From contig NZ_JACHML010000001.1 in the NCBI RefSeq assembly GCF_014208045.1, forward strand, positions 3,100,001 to 3,164,000: DNA of 64,000 nt, written 5' to 3'. Each line of letters opens with the position of its first letter. Within the stretch, counting starts at the first letter, position 1. Position numbers and translations under genes: made by a program. Source of the DNA: Microbacterium thalassium. GTDB lineage: Bacteria > Actinomycetota > Actinomycetes > Actinomycetales > Microbacteriaceae. Shown here piece after piece: positions 46,527-54,698 of the stretch. A model generated the notes under the pieces. It did not search any database. It was not told where the DNA came from and saw only the letters and a list, made by a program, of their open reading frames with translations.

Positions 46527-47624
46527 GTGAAGATTTCTCGCATCGCCCAGGTGGGCGCTCTCGCCGCTGTCGCGGCCCTCACGCTCGCCGGCTGCACCGC
46601 GGCCAACGAGACCACCGATGAGCCCACCGACGGCGGTTCGACGCTGTCCGGCGAGCTCAACGCCACCGGCGCTTCGTCGCAGACCGCGGGCCAGGAGGCC
46701 TGGGTCGCCGGCTTCCAGAGCGCGAACCCCGACGTCACCGTCAACTACGAGCCCACGGGCTCGGGCACCGGCCGTGAGAACTTCGTCGCGGGCGCCAGCA
46801 ACTTCATCGGCTCGGACCGCGCCTTCAACGAGGAGGAGCTCGCGGGCTCCTTCGGCGCCTGCGCCGAGGACGGCGCGGCCGGCATCGTCCAGCTCCCGCT
46901 GTACATCTCGCCGATCGCCGTCGCGTTCAACCTCGAGGGCATCGACTCGCTGAACATGACCGCCGACACCATCGCGGGCATCTTCGCCGAGGAGATCACC
47001 AACTGGAACGACGAGGCCATCGCCGCCGACAACCCCGACGTCGAGCTGCCCGACCTGGCGATCTCGCCGGTCCACCGCGCCGACGACTCGGGCACCACCG
47101 ACACCTTCACCCTCTACCTCGCCGAGGCCGCGCCCGACGTGTGGATGTACGAGCCGGACGGCGTGTGGCCGCTCGAGAGCGGCGAGTCGGCCCAGGGCAC
47201 CTCGGGTGTCGTCGACGCGACCCGCAACGGCAACGGCACCATCGTCTACGCCGACGCCTCGCAGGTCGGCGACCTCGGCACCGTGTCGGTCGGCGTGGGT
47301 GGCGAGTTCGTCCCCTACTCGGCCGAGGCCGCCGCGATGATCATCGACTCGTCGCCGTTCCTGTACGACCCGGCCGAGGGCGACCTGTCGCTCGAGGTCG
47401 ACTACACCACCGCCGAGGCGGGTGTGTACCCGATCGCGCTGGTGAGCTACCTCATCGCGTGCAAGGAGTACGAGGACGCGAACATCGCCGAGCTCGTGTC
47501 GGCGTACTTCACCTACATGGCCAGCGCCGAGGGCCAGGACGCCGCCGCCGAGAACGCCGGCTCGGCTCCGATCTCGGACTCGCTGCGCGAGCAGGTCGAC
47601 GCCGCCATCGCACTGATCGGCTGA
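46527..47624 (+). CDS. pstS: Phosphate ABC transporter substrate-binding lipoprotein
   Basis: 365-residue extracytoplasmic phosphate receptor. The lipobox LTLAGC places the lipidated Cys at 23. Phosphate-contact segments include GASSQT, TGSGTGRENF, GSDRAF and HRADDSGTTDTF. GTG 46527 is preceded by GAAGGA. It heads pstSCAB and follows a strong PHO box, so it is phosphate-repressed by inference. A 130-base gap with a hairpin separates it from pstC. Confidence 0.96.
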   Translation: MKISRIAQVGALAAVAALTLAGCTAANETTDEPTDGGSTLSGELNATGASSQTAGQEAWVAGFQSANPDVTVNYEPTGSGTGRENFVAGASNFIGSDRAFNEEELAGSFGACAEDGAAGIVQLPLYISPIAVAFNLEGIDSLNMTADTIAGIFAEEITNWNDEAIAADNPDVELPDLAISPVHRADDSGTTDTFTLYLAEAAPDVWMYEPDGVWPLESGESAQGTSGVVDATRNGNGTIVYADASQVGDLGTVSVGVGGEFVPYSAEAAAMIIDSSPFLYDPAEGDLSLEVDYTTAEAGVYPIALVSYLIACKEYEDANIAELVSAYFTYMASAEGQDAAAENAGSAPISDSLREQVDAAIALIG

Positions 47625-47645
47625 CACCGAAAAGTTGACTGATCT

Positions 47646-47684
47646 CGCCCTGCCCGGAGCATGATAGAAGCACCGGGCAGGGCG
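47646..47684 (+). terminator. Hairpin in the pstS-pstC gap (processing or attenuation site)
   Basis: 12-bp perfect stem CGCCCTGCCCGG/CCGGGCAGGGCG around 15 bases, 21 bases after the pstS stop. There is no T-tract. Such hairpins often protect pstS mRNA and lower expression of distal genes; that function is inferred. Confidence 0.55.
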
Positions 47685-47754
47685 GGTTCAGCAGAGGAGC
47701 CGCCCACGCGGCGGAGCCTCCGCTGAGCCGACAGGTCTCACAGTTAGGAACCAC

Positions 47755-48744
47755 ATGGCGACGACCAGCACGGACTCCCCGACCCGAGGATCCGCACCCG
47801 AGCAGCCGCCGACCCCCGCGAAGCGCACCGCCCGCAAGCGTCCCGGTGACGTCGCGTTCTCGAGCACGGCTCTCGCCGCCGGCATCACGATCCTCGTCGT
47901 GCTCGCCGCGGTGCTGGTGTTCCTCCTCGCCGAGAGCATCCCCGCCTTCACGGGAGACCCCGCCGACAACCCGATCCTGCACGGCGAGTCCTTCGCCGCC
48001 TACGTGTGGCCGCTCATCTTCGGCACGATCTGGTCGTCGATCCTCGCTCTGATCATGGCGACGCCGCTCGCGATCGGCATCGCCCTGTTCATCTCGCACT
48101 ACGCGCCGCGCCGCGCGGCATCGGTGCTCGGCTACCTGATCGACCTGCTTGCGGCCGTGCCCTCGGTCGTCTTCGGCCTGTGGGGCGGCATCGTGCTCGC
48201 GGGCATGGTGCAGCCGATCTACGTGTGGCTGAACGAGAACCTCGGCTGGATCCCGCTGTTCGCAGGGCAGGTCTCGGCCACCGGCCGCACGATCCTCACC
48301 GCCGCGATCGTCCTCGCCGTGATGATCCTGCCGATCATGACCGCCATCAGCCGCGAGGTCTTCCTCCAGACGCCGACCCTCCACGAAGAGGCCGCGCTCG
48401 CGCTCGGCGCGACGCGGTGGGAGATGATCAAGATGGCCGTCTTCCCCTTCGCCCGCGGAGGCATGGTGTCGGCCGCCATGCTCGGCCTCGGCCGCGCGCT
48501 CGGCGAGACGATGGCCGTCACGATGGTGCTGTCGGTGTCGGGAGCGGTCACGTTCGAGCTTCTGACCTCCACCAACCCGACCCCGATCCCCGCGAACATC
48601 GCCCTGCGCTTCCCCGAGGCCTACGGCGACGGCGTGAGCGTGCTGATCGGCACCGGCCTGGTGCTGTTCGTCCTGACGTTCGCCGTGAACGCCCTCGCCC
48701 GGTGGATCGTCTCCCGGCGCGCCGAGTTCTCTGGAGCCAACTGA
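47755..48744 (+). CDS. pstC: Phosphate ABC transporter permease PstC
   Basis: 329-residue permease. The N-terminal cytoplasmic tail is about 40 residues, followed by about six transmembrane helices, with the EAA loop EEAALALGATRWEMIKMAVFP for contact with PstB. It forms the channel with PstA. The ATG overlaps no other gene; pstA follows after one base. Confidence 0.96.
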   Translation: MATTSTDSPTRGSAPEQPPTPAKRTARKRPGDVAFSSTALAAGITILVVLAAVLVFLLAESIPAFTGDPADNPILHGESFAAYVWPLIFGTIWSSILALIMATPLAIGIALFISHYAPRRAASVLGYLIDLLAAVPSVVFGLWGGIVLAGMVQPIYVWLNENLGWIPLFAGQVSATGRTILTAAIVLAVMILPIMTAISREVFLQTPTLHEEAALALGATRWEMIKMAVFPFARGGMVSAAMLGLGRALGETMAVTMVLSVSGAVTFELLTSTNPTPIPANIALRFPEAYGDGVSVLIGTGLVLFVLTFAVNALARWIVSRRAEFSGAN

Positions 48745-48745
48745 C

Positions 48746-49837
48746 ATGACCGCCACCACCGTCGCGCCGGAGAAGCAGGCGCTCTCCCTCACCGCGGGCC
48801 GGCTGCCCAAGTGGGCGCCGTGGGCCCTGCTCGCGCTGTCGTTCGCGATCATGGCGCTGATCTTCGGCATCCTCAACGTCGGCAGCCCCCTCGCGGACTT
48901 CAACATCGCCGCGGCGGTCTTCCTCGCCGCGATCTTCTACATGGTTGCCATCTACGTGCTGTCCTCGATCGTCGAGGGGCGCCGCAAGGGCGTCGACCGC
49001 TTCCTGACGGCGCTCGTGACGTCGGCGTTCGCGATCGCGCTGCTGCCGCTCATCTCGGTCATCTGGACCGTGGTCGCCAACGGCATCGCGCGCTTCGACG
49101 TGGAGTACTTCACCTACACGATGCGCAACGTCGTCGGCGACGGCGGCGGCGCGTACCACGCCATCGTCGGAACGCTGCTGATCACGCTCGCGGCGACGAT
49201 CATCTCGGTCCCGATCGGTCTCATGACCTCGATCTACCTCGTCGAGTACGGCGCGGGCAAGAAGCTGGCGAAGTCGATCACGTTCTTCGTCGACGTCATG
49301 ACCGGCATCCCGTCGATCGTCGCCGGTCTGTTCGCGTATGCCGCGTTCGTGATCTTCTTCGGCCCCGGCATCTCGATGGGCATCATGGGCGCGGTCGCGC
49401 TGAGCGTGCTGATGATCCCGGTCGTCGTCCGCTCCTCCGAGGAGATGCTGCGCCTCGTCCCGAACGAGCTGCGCGAGGCGTCCTACGCACTGGGCGTGCC
49501 GAAGTGGCTCACGATCGTCAAGGTCGTGCTGCCCACCTCGATCGCCGGCATCACGACCGGCGTCATGCTCGCCATCGCCCGCGTCATCGGCGAGACCGCG
49601 CCGCTGCTGCTGACGGCGGGCTACACGCAGAGCCTCAACTGGAACCTGTTCGACGGCAACATGATGACGCTGCCGGTGTTCGTCTACAACCAGTACATGA
49701 ACCAGGGCACCAGCCCCGAGTCCGCCATCGCCCGAGCATGGGCGGGCGCTCTGGTGCTCATCATCATCGTCATGCTCCTGAACCTGGTCGCCCGGGCGGT
49801 CGCGAAGTACTTCGCCCCCAAGGCCGGCCGCCGCTGA
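48746..49837 (+). CDS. pstA: Phosphate ABC transporter permease PstA
   Basis: 363-residue permease, longer at the N-terminus than many PstA proteins, with about eight hydrophobic segments and the EAA loop [36 protein letters not shown] and [10 protein letters not shown] are PstA family blocks. It is one base after pstC and 25 bases before pstB. Confidence 0.95.
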   Translation: MTATTVAPEKQALSLTAGRLPKWAPWALLALSFAIMALIFGILNVGSPLADFNIAAAVFLAAIFYMVAIYVLSSIVEGRRKGVDRFLTALVTSAFAIALLPLISVIWTVVANGIARFDVEYFTYTMRNVVGDGGGAYHAIVGTLLITLAATIISVPIGLMTSIYLVEYGAGKKLAKSITFFVDVMTGIPSIVAGLFAYAAFVIFFGPGISMGIMGAVALSVLMIPVVVRSSEEMLRLVPNELREASYALGVPKWLTIVKVVLPTSIAGITTGVMLAIARVIGETAPLLLTAGYTQSLNWNLFDGNMMTLPVFVYNQYMNQGTSPESAIARAWAGALVLIIIVMLLNLVARAVAKYFAPKAGRR

Positions 49838-49862
49838 CCCGAGCCCGAAAGAAAGATCACCT

Positions 49863-50642
49863 GTGTCCAAGAGCATCGAAGTCAACGACCTCAACGTCTA
49901 CTACGGCGACTTCCTGGCCGTCGAGGGCGTCTCGATGAACATCGAGCCGCGCAGCGTCACGGCGTTCATCGGCCCGTCCGGCTGCGGCAAGTCCACGTTC
50001 CTGCGCACCCTCAACCGCATGCACGAGGTCATCCCCGGCGCGCACGTCGAGGGCGAGGTCCTGCTCGACGGCGAGGACCTGTACGGCTCGAACGTCGACC
50101 CGGTCCTCGTGCGCCGTCAGATCGGCATGGTCTTCCAGCGTCCGAACCCGTTCCCCACGATGTCGATCAAGGAGAACGTGCTGGCGGGCGTCAAGCTTAA
50201 CAACAAGCGCATGGCGAAGTCCGACGCCGAAGCGCTGGTCGAGAAGAGCCTGCAGGGCGCGAACCTGTGGAACGAGGTCAAGGATCGCCTCGACAAGCCC
50301 GGCTCGGGCCTGTCGGGCGGCCAGCAGCAGCGCCTGTGCATCGCGCGCGCCATCGCGGTCTCGCCCCAGGTCATCCTGATGGACGAGCCCTGCTCGGCGC
50401 TGGACCCGATCTCGACGTACGCGATCGAGGAGCTGATCGGCGAGCTGAAGAACGACTACACCGTCGTCATCGTCACCCACAACATGCAGCAGGCGTCGCG
50501 CGTCTCGGACAAGACCGCGTTCTTCAACATCGCCGGCACCGGCAAGCCCGGCAAGCTCATCGAGTACGACGCCACGAAGACGATCTTCACGACGCCGTCC
50601 GTCCAGGCCACCGAGGACTACGTCTCGGGCCGCTTCGGGTGA
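49863..50642 (+). CDS. pstB: Phosphate ABC transporter ATP-binding protein PstB
   Basis: 259-residue ATPase: Walker [10 protein letters not shown] near 39-47, Q-loop VFQRPNPFP, signature [14 protein letters not shown] and Walker [14 protein letters not shown]. The start is GTG 49863, with GAAAGAAAGATCA before it. It completes pstSCAB; phoU is at 30130, not in this operon. A GC hairpin follows the stop at once. Confidence 0.97.
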   Translation: MSKSIEVNDLNVYYGDFLAVEGVSMNIEPRSVTAFIGPSGCGKSTFLRTLNRMHEVIPGAHVEGEVLLDGEDLYGSNVDPVLVRRQIGMVFQRPNPFPTMSIKENVLAGVKLNNKRMAKSDAEALVEKSLQGANLWNEVKDRLDKPGSGLSGGQQQRLCIARAIAVSPQVILMDEPCSALDPISTYAIEELIGELKNDYTVVIVTHNMQQASRVSDKTAFFNIAGTGKPGKLIEYDATKTIFTTPSVQATEDYVSGRFG

Positions 50643-50645
50643 TCC

Positions 50646-50665
50646 GCGGGGCCCGCGCGCCCCGC
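50646..50665 (+). terminator. GC hairpin after pstB
   Basis: 7-bp stem GCGGGGC/GCCCCGC, loop of six bases, starting three bases after the pstB stop; likely end of the pst operon. There is no T-tract. Confidence 0.5.
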
Positions 50666-50720
50666 ATCCGCCCCACCCGGCATCCGCCCCACCCGGCATC
50701 CGGCCCACCCGGCATCCGCC
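50664..50720. repeat. 16-bp tandem repeat downstream of pstB
   Basis: About 3.5 copies of GCATCCGCCCCACCCG starting at 50664, 50680, 50696 and 50712, with one C-to-G change in copy three. They are directly adjacent and without spacers. The unit contains GCATCC, which is frequent in the whole window, so slippage is a likely origin. Confidence 0.85.
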
Positions 50721-50731
50721 TGATTCTGTAC

Positions 50732-50809
50732 CGAACGGCGGGGATTCTGAGCGACACGCCACCTGTCACCTTCGCGTGGCGGCGCGTCTCCCGGAATCCC
50801 CGCCGTTCG
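50732..50809. repeat. 78-bp palindromic element, copy 1
   Basis: Outer arms of 16 bases (50732-50747 and 50794-50809) are perfectly complementary, starting CGAACGGCGGGGATTC. Inner boxes GACACGCC (50753-50760) and GGCGCGTC (50781-50788) pair with one mismatch. A second element with the same length and box spacing lies at 51811-51888, on the other side of the DUF559 gene. Confidence 0.85.
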
Positions 50810-50899
50810 TCACGCTCGCCCTCTCCTCCCCACGACCGATTCATCCCCCGTCGAACGCAGTCACGTCCCGGACCGCGCGCCCCCGGCCACACTCGCGGC

Positions 50900-51748
50900 A
50901 TGTGCAAGACCACGGGGCCCGCCGTGCAGAGGACCGGTGAACTCACGAAGCGCGGCTGGACCGCGCGCGAGATCCGTTCGGCACGTACCTCCGGGCGGAT
51001 CGAGCAGCTTCGGCAGGGTGTGTACGCGGTCCCCGGCGCGTGCCGTCCGCTGCGCACAGCGGCGCGGCACGGGGGCTCGCTGGCGTGCGTGTCGGCTGCA
51101 CGGCACCTCGGCATCTGGGTGCTCGAGAAGCCGCCTGCGCCTCACGTGTGGATGCGCGGCCACGGGCACCGGCGATCGTGCCCGCCGATCACCGGCACGG
51201 ACGCGTGTGGCTGCGTCGAGCACTGGGACGACGGCGCGTCACCGACCGACGCGTTCGGGCTGCCGCCGGTGCCGCGGATCCTGAGGCAGGTGCTCGCGTG
51301 CCGCGGCGTCGAGGAGTTCTTCGTCGCGGTCGAGTCCGCACTGCGTCAGCGACTTCTCACGAGGAGCGGACTCGCCTGGCTTCGCGCGAACGTGAACGCC
51401 GAGGGGCGCGCGGCCCTGGCCATCGCCCGCTCGGACGCCGACAGCGGTCTGGAGTCCCTGGTGCGCTGGCGCCTCCGGCATCGCGGGCTGCGCATCACGA
51501 CGCAGCCGGCGATCACCGGGGCCGGGCGCGTGGACCTGCTCATCGGCGACCGGCTGCTCATCGAAGTGGACGGCGTGAAGAACCACGCGTCCCGCAAGAA
51601 GCGCCACAAGGACCTGGTACGCGACGCTGCCGCGGCGGCATGGGGGTACGTCACGCTCCGCTTCGACTACGCCCAGGTGGTGCACGACTGGCCGTCGGTC
51701 GAAGCGGCCATCCTCGGCCAGATCGACGCCGGACATCACCTGCGCTGA
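50900..51748 (+). CDS. DUF559 nuclease-like protein with AbiEi-type N-terminal domain
   Basis: 282-residue protein. The N-terminal part (ELTKRGWTAREIRSARTSG, then LRQGVYAVPG) looks like the winged helix of AbiEi-type antitoxins. The C-terminal part matches DUF559/Vsr-like PD-(D/E)xK nucleases, with E in GLESLVRWRL, D in GAGRVDLLIG and ExD in LIEVDGVKNH. Proteins of this build are abundant and of unknown function in Microbacteriaceae. ATG 50900 is chosen; no good SD is visible, CACACT lies six bases upstream. It is bracketed by two palindromes. Confidence 0.78.
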   Translation: MCKTTGPAVQRTGELTKRGWTAREIRSARTSGRIEQLRQGVYAVPGACRPLRTAARHGGSLACVSAARHLGIWVLEKPPAPHVWMRGHGHRRSCPPITGTDACGCVEHWDDGASPTDAFGLPPVPRILRQVLACRGVEEFFVAVESALRQRLLTRSGLAWLRANVNAEGRAALAIARSDADSGLESLVRWRLRHRGLRITTQPAITGAGRVDLLIGDRLLIEVDGVKNHASRKKRHKDLVRDAAAAAWGYVTLRFDYAQVVHDWPSVEAAILGQIDAGHHLR

Positions 51749-51781
51749 CCCGACTCCCACCAGACCGACGTGCTGCACCCT

Positions 51782-51811
51782 GGCACCGCCGCGAACACCC
51801 CGGGCGGTGCC
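51782..51811 (+). terminator. Hairpin after the DUF559 gene
   Basis: 9-bp stem GGCACCGCC/GGCGGTGCC with a 12-base loop, 33 bases after the stop and sharing its last base with palindrome copy 2. Confidence 0.45.
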
Positions 51812-51888
51812 GAACGGTGGGGATTCGCGCCGACACGCCGGAGCGCGAAGCCCACGACGGGCGTGTCATGCCGGATCCCCGCCATTCG
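51811..51888. repeat. 78-bp palindromic element, copy 2
   Basis: Outer arms 51811-51826 and 51873-51888 pair at 13 of 16 positions; inner boxes GACACGCC (51832-51839) and GGCGTGTC (51860-51867) pair perfectly. Length and box offsets equal copy 1. The 20-base centre matches copy 1 better after reverse complement (shared CTTCGCG), suggesting inverted orientation. Confidence 0.8.
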
Positions 51889-51918
51889 TGACCGACTCGG
51901 CGACGGGTACCGAGGGCT

Positions 51919-52803
51919 TCAGTCGCGCGGGCTGAGCAGGTAGGCGTTCATGGCCGCCGTCAGGTCGGTGTCGACGGCCAGCGGAGCACCGTCGATCGAG
52001 GTCACGGGAGCGGCGAGCCGCACACTCGAGACCAGCCACGCCGCATCCGCCTGGCCCAGCGCGTCGACCGGCAGCGTCTCGTAGGCGGTCGCGTGGCCCT
52101 GGCGGGCGAGCTCCTCGAACAGGCTCATCTGGGTCGTGCCGTGGAGTATCCCCGCACCCGGCGCCGGGGTCAGGAACCGGCCGTCGATACGCAGGATGAG
52201 CGAGGACGTGGGGCCCTCGAGCAGGTAGCCGTCGCTCGAGACGAACACGGCGTCGTCGGCGCCGCGGCGCCGCGCCTCGCGGATCGCGGCCATGTTGACG
52301 GCGTACGACAGCGTCTTGGCGCCCAGGAGAAGCCACGGGGCGCGCGCGGGAGCCTCGCTGTCGAAGCCGCGGTCGAGTGTGACGATGCGGATGCCGCGCG
52401 TGCGCGGGACCGAGAAGTCGGGGGCCTCGGCGAGGGTGATCCACGCCGTCGGCGCGGGGCCGTGCTCCACACCCCGGCTGAGGATGAGCTTCATGACCGA
52501 CTCGCCCGCCGGGGCCTCGGCCGCCGCGGAGGCCACGGCCTGCCGCCACTGCTCGAGATGGGGAACGGGCAGGTCGCACAGCACCGCGGAGTGCGCGAGT
52601 CGGTCCAGGTGCGCCGCGACCTCCTGCGGATGGCCGTCGACCACACCGATCGACTCGAAGATGCCGTCGCCGCGCTGCGTGCTGAGCTCACCCACGCTGA
52701 GCGCGGGCGCCGCAGGGTCGATCGGGGTGAACGTGGAGCCGAAATGGACGCGCGGATCGTTCTCCGCGACGGGGTCGATCACGAGCGCATGCCGCCAGGT
52801 CAT
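51919..52803 (-). CDS. Class IV aminotransferase, probable aminodeoxychorismate lyase
   Basis: 294-residue PLP enzyme of the PabC/IlvE/DAAA fold. RGDGIFESIGVVDG near the N-terminus, the PLP lysine in LLGAKTLSYAVNM, and EGPTSSLIL and GILHGTTQMSL are family blocks. A PabC role (4-amino-4-deoxychorismate to p-aminobenzoate, feeding folP) fits best, but D-amino-acid or branched-chain transaminase activity cannot be excluded. ATG 52803 follows TAGGCT by six bases; GAGGA abuts the codon and is too close to be an SD. Confidence 0.83.
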   Translation of the reverse strand: MTWRHALVIDPVAENDPRVHFGSTFTPIDPAAPALSVGELSTQRGDGIFESIGVVDGHPQEVAAHLDRLAHSAVLCDLPVPHLEQWRQAVASAAAEAPAGESVMKLILSRGVEHGPAPTAWITLAEAPDFSVPRTRGIRIVTLDRGFDSEAPARAPWLLLGAKTLSYAVNMAAIREARRRGADDAVFVSSDGYLLEGPTSSLILRIDGRFLTPAPGAGILHGTTQMSLFEELARQGHATAYETLPVDALGQADAAWLVSSVRLAAPVTSIDGAPLAVDTDLTAAMNAYLLSPRD

Positions 52804-52809
52804 TCCTCG

Positions 52810-52815
52810 AGCCTA
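52810..52815 (-). promoter_or_regulatory. -10 element of a leaderless promoter (PabC-like gene)
   Basis: TAGGCT, six bases, then ATG at 52803 on the minus strand; the same hexamer as before cysS. Confidence 0.65.
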
Positions 52816-52938
52816 GCCGTGCGAACCGTCTCTCGCCCGGCACGCCCGGGGTGCGCGCGCCCCTGGGAAACGCCGCAGAGATCGCGCCGGATTCCACATG
52901 CGTGCGGCATCCGGGAATGCCGCCGCCGGGTCAGCCGT

Positions 52939-53028
52939 TAGACTGTTTCGGCCGGGCCGCAGTAACCCCGGGCTCCATCTTCTGCCGCTGCGAGCGGCCT
53001 CGCGCCGAGAGGCGTTCTGCGGCCCGGC
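52939..53028 (+). ncRNA. Candidate structured RNA with its own promoter
   Basis: In the 309-base gap 52804-53112, TAGACT (52939-52944) is followed after six bases by a 12-bp perfect long-range stem: GCCGGGCCGCAG (52951-52962) with CTGCGGCCCGGC (53017-53028). The 54-base interior can form GCCGCT/AGCGGC (52984-52989 with 52993-52998) and CTCG/CGAG (52999-53002 with 53006-53009). The promoter rule seen elsewhere in this window puts +1 on the first stem base. It lacks the SRP RNA GGAAG motif. No family is recognised. Confidence 0.4.
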
Positions 53029-53112
53029 ACTTTCCTTCTCCGGAGCTTTCGTTCGACCGCGCGTCCAGCCCACGGAGTGTCCTGGGCGCCGACGCGGTTC
53101 CGCGCGTACGGG

Positions 53113-53751
53113 TCAGGCCAGCGCGTCGCGGCGCCACAGCGCGGCGCACGCGGCGAGGTCGGACGCGTAGTCCGTCAGGCGCAGGGCGCGGGTCGTCAGG
53201 TCGCTCGCGCGGTCGGGCTCGGTGCGCTCGTAGTCGTCGGCGAGATGCGTGGCGCCGGATGCCTGGACGCGGCAGAACGAGGCGGCCCGGTCGAGTGCGA
53301 CGGCGAAGTCGCCGTCGAACACGCCGCGCATGATGGCGTCGATGAGTGCGACCAGCTCGTCGGGCCCGGCGGGCGTCGGCGCGCCGGCGACCAGGTCGTC
53401 CGGCGAGCGCAGCTCGACGCGTCCGCGCTGGTACAGCAGCGCTGCGGTGCCCGGATCGTGGTGGATCATGAGCTGCAGCAGGTAGAGGCGCCACAGCGCC
53501 CCCGGGAGCGTCTTGGCCGGCGAGCGCGACCACAGCTCGGCGATGTCGTCGATGCCGTGCCGGTCGGTGAAGGCGACGAGTCGCTCGATGACGCGGGCGT
53601 CGGGTTCGGCGCGCACGCGCGACAGGAGGGCCTGCGCGGTGGAGTGCGCCACGCGCGACACCTCGGCCGGGTCGTCGGCGGCGAACAGGCGGTCGAAGAG
53701 CTCGGCGGGCCGGCGCACCGGCTTGTGGAAGTCCCTCGACCCGTCGCTCAC
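53113..53751 (-). CDS. Conserved-looking helical protein of unknown function
   Basis: 212-residue soluble protein, helical and rich in Leu, Ala, Asp and Arg, with no motif I can assign. Sequence features: an N-terminal RRPAELFDRLFAADDPAEVS, a central LWRLYLLQLMIHHDPG, and a C-terminal LTDYASDLAACAALWRRD. Start GTG 53751 is suggested by TACCCT seven bases upstream, fitting a nearly leaderless mRNA; longer in-frame starts lack support. It lies 34 bases after the VOC gene stop on the same strand. Confidence 0.65.
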   Translation of the reverse strand: MSDGSRDFHKPVRRPAELFDRLFAADDPAEVSRVAHSTAQALLSRVRAEPDARVIERLVAFTDRHGIDDIAELWSRSPAKTLPGALWRLYLLQLMIHHDPGTAALLYQRGRVELRSPDDLVAGAPTPAGPDELVALIDAIMRGVFDGDFAVALDRAASFCRVQASGATHLADDYERTEPDRASDLTTRALRLTDYASDLAACAALWRRDALA

Positions 53752-53785
53752 CCGATCAAGGGTACCTGCGGCGCGAGCCGCGGCC

Positions 53786-54196
53786 TCACGTGGCCTGGTC
53801 GATGCGGATGAGGTTGCCCGCGGGGTCGCGGAACGCGCAGTCGCGCGGCCCCCACGGCTGGTCCATCGGCTCCTGCAGCACCTCGGCGCCGCTCGCGCGG
53901 ACGCGTTCGAAGGTGGCATCCAGATCGTCGGTGGAGAAGACGAGCGGCCCGGGGAGAGATCCCTTCGCCAAGAGCCGGTGGAGGGCCTCGCCGTCGTCCG
54001 GGGAGCGCCCCGCTCCGGGCTCCGACAGCACGATCTCGAGCCCGGGCTGTCCGGCGAACCCGAGGGTGACCCAGCGGAAGCCGTCCGAGGCGACGTCGCC
54101 CCGCGGCTCGAGGCCGAGCGCGTTCCGGTAGAACGCGAGCGCCACGTCGACGTCGTCGACGGTGACGGGCAGGTAGCGGAGTGCGATGTTGCTCAT
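53786..54196 (-). CDS. VOC-family (glyoxalase/bleomycin-resistance-like) protein
   Basis: 136-residue protein with paired beta-alpha-beta-beta-beta modules: VDVALAFYRNALGLEP in the first, LDATFERVRASGAEVLQEP and AFRDPAGNLIRI in the second. The metal-binding pattern is incomplete by eye. Substrate unknown. ATG 54196. It lies 48 bases after the AraC-type gene on the same strand; such AraC-VOC pairs are common, suggesting local control by that regulator. Confidence 0.88.
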   Translation of the reverse strand: MSNIALRYLPVTVDDVDVALAFYRNALGLEPRGDVASDGFRWVTLGFAGQPGLEIVLSEPGAGRSPDDGEALHRLLAKGSLPGPLVFSTDDLDATFERVRASGAEVLQEPMDQPWGPRDCAFRDPAGNLIRIDQAT

Positions 54197-54244
54197 GTCT
54201 GCAACGGTAGGCGCAGGCGGGGGCGGATGCTTATCCGATCCTGC

Positions 54245-54664
54245 TCAGCCGAACCGCGTCGGGCGCGTCAGCACGCGCGCCATGCATGCGGGCATCGCCT
54301 CGGCGGCGTCGTGCGGCCGCGCCCGGTACGCCGACGGCGTCTCGCCTGCCAGCCGCGTGAACGTCGAGCTGAAGGAACCGAGCGACGTGCAGCCGACCGC
54401 GGTGCAGGCATCCGTCACGCTCACGCCGTCGCGCAGCAGCGCCATCGCCCGCTCGACGCGCCGCGTCATGAGGTACGCGTAGGGGGTCTCGCCGTAGGCG
54501 GTCTTGAACTCGCGCGAGAAGTGCGCCGGCGACATCAGGGCGTGGCGCGCGAGCGCCGGCACGTCGAGCGGATCGGCGTAGGCGCGATCCATGAGGTCAC
54601 GGGCGCGGCGCAGGTGGACGAGTGTCGCGGGCGCCTGCCCCGCGGGTTCGCCACCGTTGCCCAC
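54245..54664 (-). CDS. AraC-family transcriptional regulator (DNA-binding domain only)
   Basis: 139-residue protein made almost entirely of the AraC double helix-turn-helix: LARHALMSPAHFSREFKTAY, RRVERAMALLRDG and CTAVGCTSLGSFSSTFTRLA. No N-terminal sensor domain is present. The GTG at 54664 follows TATCGT by six bases with no SD, which decides the start among several longer options. It probably controls itself and the VOC gene. Confidence 0.86.
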   Translation of the reverse strand: MGNGGEPAGQAPATLVHLRRARDLMDRAYADPLDVPALARHALMSPAHFSREFKTAYGETPYAYLMTRRVERAMALLRDGVSVTDACTAVGCTSLGSFSSTFTRLAGETPSAYRARPHDAAEAMPACMARVLTRPTRFG

Positions 54665-54670
54665 GGCACG

Positions 54671-54676
54671 ACGATA
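54671..54676 (-). promoter_or_regulatory. -10 element of a leaderless promoter (AraC-type gene)
   Basis: TATCGT, six bases, then GTG at 54664 on the minus strand. Confidence 0.55.
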
Positions 54677-54698
54677 CCCGCGGTCGGGGTGCCGGGAG

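Noticed and set aside
47646..47684. True terminator ending the pstS transcript
   Set aside because: There is no T-tract and pstCAB lack a visible promoter of their own, so attenuation or mRNA protection is more likely.
50664..50720. Possible CRISPR-like array
   Set aside because: The 16-base units are directly adjacent with no spacers and no cas genes; it is a simple tandem repeat.
50732..51888. Insertion sequence with terminal inverted repeats
   Set aside because: No transposase is encoded and the flanks show no target-site duplication; the ends are internally palindromic, unlike IS termini. Kept as a palindrome-flanked unit instead.
52951..53028. Signal recognition particle (4.5S) RNA
   Set aside because: Neither strand has the conserved GGAAG/GCAGCC apical loop, and the stem layout is different.
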